From: Ceratotherium simum simum
Lineage: Eukaryota > Chordata > Mammalia > Perissodactyla > Rhinocerotidae
Assembly: GCF_000283155.1 (NCBI RefSeq)
Contig: NW_004454280.1
Coordinates: 2,023,320-2,087,319 of the forward strand
Length of the DNA stretch: 64,000 nucleotides
Direction of reading: 5' to 3'
Shown: piece after piece, positions 58,152 to 64,000 of the stretch
How the letters are laid out: each line of letters starts with the position of its first letter
Numbering within the stretch: position 1 is the first letter of the stretch
Made by a program: the position numbers and the translations under genes
Notes under the pieces: model-generated
Databases searched by the model: none
Seen by the model: the letters and a program-made list of their open reading frames with translations, nothing else
What the model was told of the DNA's origin: nothing

Positions 58152-59418
58152 CAAGACCCAACTATGCCATCTACAAGAAACTCATTTGAAATATAAATGC
58201 ACAAATAGGTTAAAAGTAAAGAATAGAAAAGATATAGCATGCTAACTCTAAAAAAAAAAAATCTACACACACAAAACAAAAGTGGAGTGGTTATATTACT
58301 AATCAGACAACATAGATTTCTAAGAAAAGAATATCAGCAGGAATGAATAAAGTTATTTCAACATGCTAAGGGGGTCAATTCATCAAGAGGACACAACAAT
58401 CCTAAATATTTATGCACCTAATAACAGAGTTCCAAAATGAAGCAAAAACTGAGAAATAAATCCATTTATATTTGGAGATTTCAATATCCCTCTCTCAACA
58501 ATTGACCAAACAAGTAAAAAGAAAATCACTAAGGATATAAAAGACTTGAACAACACTATTAACCAAATTGACCTAATTTACATTTATAGAACATTCTACC
58601 CAACAGCAGAGTACATGTTCTTCTCAAGTGCACACAGAACATTTACCAAAATAGACCATACTCTGGGCTATCAAAAAAGTCTCAGCACATCTAAAAGAAT
58701 TTAAGTCATACAAAGTAGAGTCCCTGACCACAATAAAATTAAACAAAAAATCAATTATAGAAATATATCTGGGAAAAAATTTAGTAAAATATTTGTTTAC
58801 TAAATTACATATTTCTAAATTATCTGTAGATCAAAGAAGTAATTGAAAGACAAATTAGGAATTATTTTGAATTAAATGAAAATTTTGGGGTGAGAACTAA
58901 ATGTAAATCTAAAACTATAAAACTTCTAGAAGAAGATATAAGAGAAAATATTTGTGATCTTGGACTAGTCAAAGATTTCTTAGATATGACACCAAAAACA
59001 TTATCTATAAAAGAAAAAATGAAAAATTGGACTTCTGTGATAAAAGAGAATGAACTATTGATATATGCAATAATATGTATGAGTATTAAAATAATTATGC
59101 TGAGTGAAAGAAGCCAGAGGAAAAAGAGCACATATTGTATGATCCCACTTATATAAAGCTGTAGAAAATGCAAACAAATCTATAGTGACAGAAAGCAGAT
59201 CAGTGGCTGCCTGGGGCAAGGGTGGAGGTGGGGGAGGGGTGTGGGGGGATCATAAAGAGGGGATGATGTATATGTTAATTATCTCACTTGTAGTGATAGT
59301 TTCATGAGTGCATACATATGTCAAAACATATCAATTGTACACTTGGAATATGTACAATTGAATATCAATTTATTGAATATCAATTATATATCAATGAGGC
59401 TCTTAAAAAAGTTCTTTG

Positions 59419-59680
59419 TGGAGGGGCTGGCACAGTGACTTAGTGGTTAAGTTTGCGTGCTCCAGTTCAGCAGCCTGGGGTTTGCAGGTTCAGATCCCAG
59501 GCACGGACCTATGCACTGCTTATCAAGCCATGGTGTGGTGGCGTCCCACATATAAAGTAGAGGAGGATGGGCATAGATGTTACCCCAGGGCCAATCTTCT
59601 TCAGCAAAAAGAGGAGGATTGGCAACAGATGTTAGCTCAGGGCTAATCTTCCTCACAAAAAAAAACAAATAAATAAAAGT
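59419..59680 (+). mobile_element. ERE SINE
   Basis: GGGGCTGGCACAGTGACTTAG head, CCATGGTGTGGTGGCGTCCCACATATAAAGTAG, TTAGCTCAGGGCTAATCTTCC. Perfect 14-bp TSD AAAAAAGTTCTTTG (59405-59418 and 59681-59694). Confidence 0.94.
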
Positions 59681-59699
59681 AAAAAAGTTCTTTGCAATA

Positions 59700-59835
59700 A
59701 GTCCTTTTAGTAAACCCTTCTTATAGATGCAGAATCTGAGCCACGGAGCGGTGAGTGATGTCTCCCAGGTGCTGCATATAAGTGTGGTCAAGCCAATATT
59801 TGAACCCAACTCTGACTATAGAGTTCATCTCTACA
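59700..59835 (-). repeat. MIR SINE
   Basis: Reverse MIR: ATGCAGAATCTGAGCCACGGAGCGGTGAG ... CCAATATTTGAACCCAACTCTGACTATAGAGTTC. Confidence 0.65.
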
Positions 59836-60176
59836 CTAGTATATTTCTTTCCACTATAGAATGTTGCTTCAGCATTCAAGAGCTCATATTGAGCTAGTAC
59901 TCTGTTAGATAAATGGGGACTTGTTCACACAAGCTGCTTGCAAGTCTGGACTCCTCCAAACAGAGCTTATGTAGTTGTGAACATATGCAGTATCCTGGTG
60001 CTCAATCCTGAGCCTTTGTCAACTCTCTGACTATGCTCTCTCCCTAGGTCATATCAGTTAGTCCTGTAGCTCTAAACCTCGCCTCTAAGTTTGATAACTT
60101 TCACATTTGCACCTTCGTTTCTGAGTTTCAGACTTCTGTATCCTATGCCTTAGACAAAGAGAAGGACTACATTCAA
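59836..60176. other. low-copy sequence
   Basis: No repeat or gene recognised. Confidence 0.35.
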
Positions 60177-60525
60177 TGCTATGGGCTGAATGTTTGTGTC
60201 TCCCCAGAATTTATATGTTGAAATCCTAACCCCCAATGTGATGGCATTAGAAGGTGGAGCCTTTGGGAGATGATTAGGTCATGACGGTGGGGCCTCATGA
60301 AGGGGATAAGGGCCCTTGCAGAAGAGACCTCAGAGAGCTCCCTTGATCCTTCTGTCACTTGAGGACACAGTGAGAAGACAGTCATCTATGAACCAGATAT
60401 AGAATCTGCCAGTACGTCTAATCTTGGACTTCCAGCCTCCAGAACTGTGAGAAATAAGTTTCTGTTGTGTATAAAGCCAAAGCACTTATGGTACTTTGTT
60501 ATAGCAGTGAGAATAGACTAAGACA
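60177..60525 (+). mobile_element. MaLR LTR (MST/MLT1A-like)
   Basis: A very recognisable MaLR LTR: TGCTATGGGCTGAATGTTTGTGTC, TTGAAATCCTAACCCCCAATGTGATGGCATTAG, CACTTGAGGACACAGTGAGAAG, CCAGCCTCCAGAACTGTGAGAAATAAG, ending TAGACTAAGACA. Flanks TTCAA and TCTAA may be a mutated 5-bp TSD. Confidence 0.9.
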
Positions 60526-60529
60526 TCTA

Positions 60530-61235
60530 ACAACAATGAAAATGTATGCTGAGGACAATCTATTGACAGAAAGTTGGAGGGACCTTCTCTAAAAATAAAT
60601 TAGATGGGTTTATAGTAAGAAAAACCTTGCCAGGCTTCATCTTGTAAAGAACACGTGAAACTAGACAGGAAAAGCTTTCCTTCTTTCCTTGTCATCTTCC
60701 TCGTGTCTCAGAGACCCATGTCTTCTCTCTCTTAATCTGAGAAAGTGATTCTTCCACCAGCAATGTGGACATACACTGGGGAGGAGTGTAATCCACATAC
60801 CCCGTGTGTTGGCAAACACTGGGTATAGACCGTTTTCAGCATATTTGAGAGCTACACTGAGAACAAATTCAAGGAAACATCTCCTGATGACTCAGAGGAA
60901 CAGTAATACTCCAAAAACATCTACTTCAGGATGAAAACAGGAATTTCAGGAAACTGTTTGACATTTTCAATAGAATGCAAAATAATTGGTTTCCAAAAAA
61001 GTAGGGACAAATGATAAAGAAAGGAAGTAGAGAAATAGAGGCAGAAAAGTATAAGGTAAGAACCAAATGGAACAAGATATAGTAGGATGAATTTAAAAGA
61101 GAAATGAGCAATATAGGGAAGAACTACGAGACAATAAAAAATGAAAAAGCAAAATTAGAATCCTCTTTGAGACTGAGAAACTGCCACAGACAGAGGAGGT
61201 GGTGATGATACATGACGACCAACCACACTTTGGTA
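60530..61235. other. low-copy sequence, possibly L1M-derived
   Basis: A-rich with LINE-like composition from about 60910 onward. No clear family words. Confidence 0.35.
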
Positions 61236-61330
61236 TCCTGAATTGGGTCTTTGATCAGAAAAAGGACATTAGTGCAAATCTAATGAAAGTTGAATAAACA
61301 GAGTTTCATTAATAATAATGTTACATTATT
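61236..61330 (+). repeat. L1M-type LINE 3' fragment (first half)
   Basis: TTGGGTCTTTGATCAGAAAAAGGACATTAGTGCAAATCTAATGAAAGTTGAATAAAC is typical of an old L1 3' end. It is split by the MLT1 LTR that follows. Confidence 0.55.
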
Positions 61331-61785
61331 TGTGGTAGGTTCAATGATATCCCTCCAAAGATGTCCACTTCCTTATCCCTGGAATCTGTGTATGTGTTAC
61401 CTTGCATGGCAGAGGGGACTTTGCAAATGTGATTAAATTAAGGACCTTGAGAAGAAGAGCTATCCTGGACTATGTGGTGGGCCCAAAGTAATCACCAGGG
61501 GCCTCGTAAGAGGGAGGCAAGAAGGTCAAAACATGAGAAGGAGACGAGGCAACAGAAGCAGATGTTGGAGTAATGTGCGTTGAAAATGGAGGAAGGAGCG
61601 TGAGACAAGGAAAGCACGCAGCCTCTGGAAGCTGGCAAAGGCAAGGAAGCACGTTATGCCCCAGAGCCTGCAGAAGGAAGCCAGACAGGCCAACACCTTG
61701 ATTTTAGACTCCTGACCTCCAGAACTGCAAGAGCATAAATTAGAGTTGTAGTAATTTGTTACAACAGCAATAGGAAACTAATACA
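61331..61785 (+). mobile_element. MLT1-type MaLR LTR
   Basis: TGTGGTAGGTTCAATGATATCCC, GGGACTTTGCAAATGTGATTAAATTAAGGACCTTGAG, CTGGACTATGTGGTGGGCCCAAAGTAATCACCAGGGGCC, CAGCCTCTGGAAGCTGGCAAAGGCAAGGAAGC, CCTGACCTCCAGAACTGCAAGAGCATAAATTAG, ending GGAAACTAATACA. Confidence 0.9.
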
Positions 61786-61945
61786 CTTACCAATGTTGGT
61801 TTCATAGTGTGACAAATGCTCTACCGTAATGAAAGACATTAACCTTGAGGGGAACTGGGTGAGAGCCTACAGGAACTGCCTCTACTATCTTTGCAACTTT
61901 TATGTAAAAGTAAAATTTTTTCAAAAGAAAAGTTTTTAAAAAAAC
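61786..61945 (+). repeat. L1M-type LINE 3' fragment (second half)
   Basis: TTACCAATGTTGGTTTCATAGTG ... CTTGAGGGGAACTGGGTGAGAGCCTACAGGAACTGCCTCTACTATCTTTGCAACTTTTATGTAAAAGTAAAA continues the fragment ending at 61330. Confidence 0.6.
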
Positions 61946-62671
61946 TCTTGTTTGGGGCCTTACAAAACAGAAATTGACACCGCAAAAAATCAATTAATGT
62001 TGCAGTCACCTGAGAGTCTCTCTCAGAATACAAAAGAAAAAAATCTAAAGTGGTCACCAATAAGGTTATGGATATGGAGAGCAAGGAACAAACGTGTTAT
62101 GTTTGGATAACTGGGATTTTGGAAGAAGATATCAGAACAAAGGAAGTAGAAACAATAAACCTATTGTGCTTGAAGAAAATCTTCCTGAACTAAAGAAATA
62201 TCTGGGTTTCTAAAGCCAATCTGGCTTTTTTTTTTTTTTAAATAACAGGAATGAAGAAAGAAATCCTGTAAGATTTTATGCAGAAAAATTCAGGTTACTA
62301 CAGTGCGCATCAATCAAGCTGGCTCCCCAGCTCTAAATGATTCCTCTTGTTGGGTGGGTCCCCAGTGCACAGTGGTGGATCCACTGCTCATGGAGTTCAA
62401 CACCCTGCCAAAGTTGTTCCATATTGTGGTAGTCAGCCAGCTTTAGCGGGACCAGTCTGATTGTCTCTCCCAGGAATGGGGAACTTGGATAGAAACATCA
62501 AGTTGTCAGAAGCATTCAAGCCAAATTACCTTAATAACATCACCCTAGAAAGATCCATGAAGCACCAAATAACCTTGGTTCCTGACTGTCCCAAAGTGAA
62601 GCTTGATTTCAGCTCTTCCTTCAACTCTGTAAAGTAATCCTTTCAACAAATTCCTTGTTCTCTTAAGTTAG
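61946..62671. other. possible old LINE and unassigned sequence
   Basis: 62010-62290 has HAL1/L1M ORF1-like words (AAGAAAATCTTCCTGAACTAAAG) and a T-run at 62227-62239. 62320-62660 is unassigned. Confidence 0.3.
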
Positions 62672-63020
62672 TGTCTTTAGTTCATTCAGGCTGCTCTAAC
62701 AAATACCACAGACTGAGTAGATTATAAACAAGAGAAATTTGTTTCTAACAGTTCTAGAGGCTGGAAAGTCTAAGATCAAGGCGCCAGAATGGTCGAGTTC
62801 TGTTGAAGGCCCACTTCCTGGTTTATAGCCAAAGACTTCTGTGTGTGTTCTCACATGGTGGAAAAGAAGAGGGATCTCAATGGGGCCTTTTTTATACGAA
62901 CACTAATCCTAGTCCCGAGGGCTGCACCTTCACGGCCTAAGCACCTCCAGATACCATCACACGGGCATTAGGATTTCAATGTGTGAATTTTGAGGAGACA
63001 CAAGCATCCAGACCACAGCA
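62672..63020 (-). mobile_element. MaLR LTR with TSD GTTAG
   Basis: Reverse MaLR LTR: TGTCTTTAGTTCATTCAGGCTGCTCTAACAAATACCACAGACTGAG, TAACAGTTCTAGAGGCTGGAAAGTCTAAGATCAAGGCG, TTCTCACATGGTGGAAAAG, TTCAATGTGTGAATTTTGAGGAGACACAAGCATCCAGACCACAGCA. Perfect 5-bp duplication GTTAG (62667-62671 and 63021-63025), as expected for MaLR. Confidence 0.93.
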
Positions 63021-64000
63021 GTTAGTCAGAGTCATTCTCCTTTCCTTGCAACTGAAATAACTTTAATTTATATAGTTACAAAAGAATCAGATCACACTGG
63101 CCTCAGCATTTTTCTGTGTAATACTAAAAATCAGAAGGTAATGGAACAACTTTACAAAATATTGAAGTGAGGGAGTTTATTATGCAATAATTTTATATTC
63201 ATTAAAATCTTCCAGGCAGATATGCAAGTGCCCAGAAAATATAACACCCAGATACACTTCTAGAAAAAGTTATTTGAAGATACATTACTATGCTGAACAA
63301 ATGTATGAATGGGAAAACTGTAGTATATAAGGAATGGTGTTGGGTCCTGCAACCAGTAAAACACAGAATTAAGTCTTAAAATTATAAATCTAGTAGAAAG
63401 GAATGCATGCATTAAAATGTCTCTTGAAAGAGAAGGCATATATTGTAAGATTTAATCATTTGAAACTGATAATGTAGCTGTAGTTTTATTAACAAATTAT
63501 ATTACATTATACTGACAAAATTATATTAACAAAAAATGCAAGGTGAAAGGGAGAGTGGAATAAATGAAAATATTCCCAAACTCTTGCCTGGGGGGTACAC
63601 ACATATAATGCCAGTTCGTTTTTCACTTTGATAATTAAAGATACATAGATTTGGAAAATGCTTTTGAGAAACATCAAACAAATCATCAAGGTAATAAGTT
63701 ATATAGTTTCAAAAATAATGGGCAGGATGAAGAACAAGCTAAATATAGTCCATGTAATGAAAGATATTAAGGAAAGAGATGAAACAGGATGGGCAACTCC
63801 ATACAGTAAGATTATAAAAGTAAGACTAAACTTGTAAGTATAGCAATAGGGGTAAAATATATTAAACCCTTCACTTAAGTCAAAGACTTGAGGATTGGCC
63901 TGAACAGCAAAGTAAATTATTCCACTAAGACAAAACTAAATAAGACAAAACTAAACAAGAATAATTAAAGGAAATGAATAAACATATATCAAAGGAAAAC
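63021..64000. other. probable HAL1/L1M-like remnant, weak
   Basis: A-rich plus-strand sequence with fragments such as AGAATCAGATCACACTGGCCTCAGCATTTTTCTG, AGGCAGATATGCAAGTGCCCAGAAAATATAACACCCAGATACACTTCTAGAAAAAG and GTGTTGGGTCCTGCAACCAGTAAAAC, in the pattern of old ORF1-only LINEs. All frames are broken. The window ends within it. Confidence 0.35.

Larger units (their letters stand above)
56536..59410 (+). mobile_element. older L1M LINE, continuation with 3' end
   Basis: Resumes the ORF1 C-terminus (TGTCAACCTAGAAATCTATAGCCAGC, GCATTACCAGAAATGTTAAAGGAAGTTC). It then carries endonuclease-region words (CATCAAGAGGACACAACAATCCTAAATATTTATGCACC, GGAGATTTCAATATCCCTCTC), a jump to the ORF2 C-terminus (about 58890-59060, DLGLVKDFLDMTPKTLSIKEK), and a 3' UTR (GAAAGCAGATCAGTGGCTGCCTGGGG). 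It is shorter than a full L1, so an internal deletion lies around 58800-58900. EREs and a tandem repeat interrupt it. Confidence 0.8.

Noticed and set aside
10340..59680. tRNA genes suggested by A- and B-box-like words
   Set aside because: All such words fall inside ERE SINEs, which are tRNA-derived. No free-standing cloverleaf was found.

Overview
The window is mammalian nuclear DNA, most likely from a horse or another perissodactyl. The strongest clue is at least fourteen copies of a tRNA-derived SINE of the equine ERE type. Each has a GGCCGGCCC-type head, the phrase CCATGCTGTGGC, a stretch close to TTAGCTCAGGGCTGATCTTCCTCA and an A-rich tail, and most have visible target-site duplications (TSDs). 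MIR, L2, L1M and MaLR fossils fill much of the rest. I found no host protein-coding exon I can support, so the window is probably intergenic or a large intron.

Layout. 1-8099: low-copy sequence with MIRs, old LTR-like pieces and one ERV1-type solo LTR (2570-3070, TSD ATTA). 8100-17493: a class I (gammaretrovirus-like) provirus bounded by two related LTRs and the 4-bp TSD GATG. It keeps remnants of integrase and env, has no recognisable reverse transcriptase, and carries five EREs and a second solo LTR (10816-11491, TSD CCAG). 17494-21640: a GT-rich array, L2, and an LTR with TSD ATGC (20782-21303). 21643-33750: an old minus-strand L1M split by a near full-length plus-strand L1 (23951-31100), by an ERV1-like LTR (31183-31669) and by an MLT1 LTR (32476-32970). 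33755-48120: the least repeat-dense part, holding a CpG island at about 39940-40580, AT-rich stretches that look like possible conserved non-coding elements, a young-looking ERE (36446-36697) and MIR/L2 fragments. 48126-59410: an old plus-strand L1M interrupted by a second near full-length L1 (49643-56535) and several EREs, with a six-copy 34-bp tandem repeat at 57153-57352. 59410-64000: ERE, MIR, three MaLR LTRs (one with TSD GTTAG) and L1M/HAL1-like remnants.

How it works together. No gene system operates here. The useful content is a layered insertion record in which TSDs order the events: old L1Ms, then MaLR LTRs, younger L1s and the ERV1 provirus, then EREs. The best candidate for host function is the CpG island and its AT-rich flanks. 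All L1 and retroviral reading frames seen are broken. Family names were assigned by eye; boundaries without a TSD are approximate.
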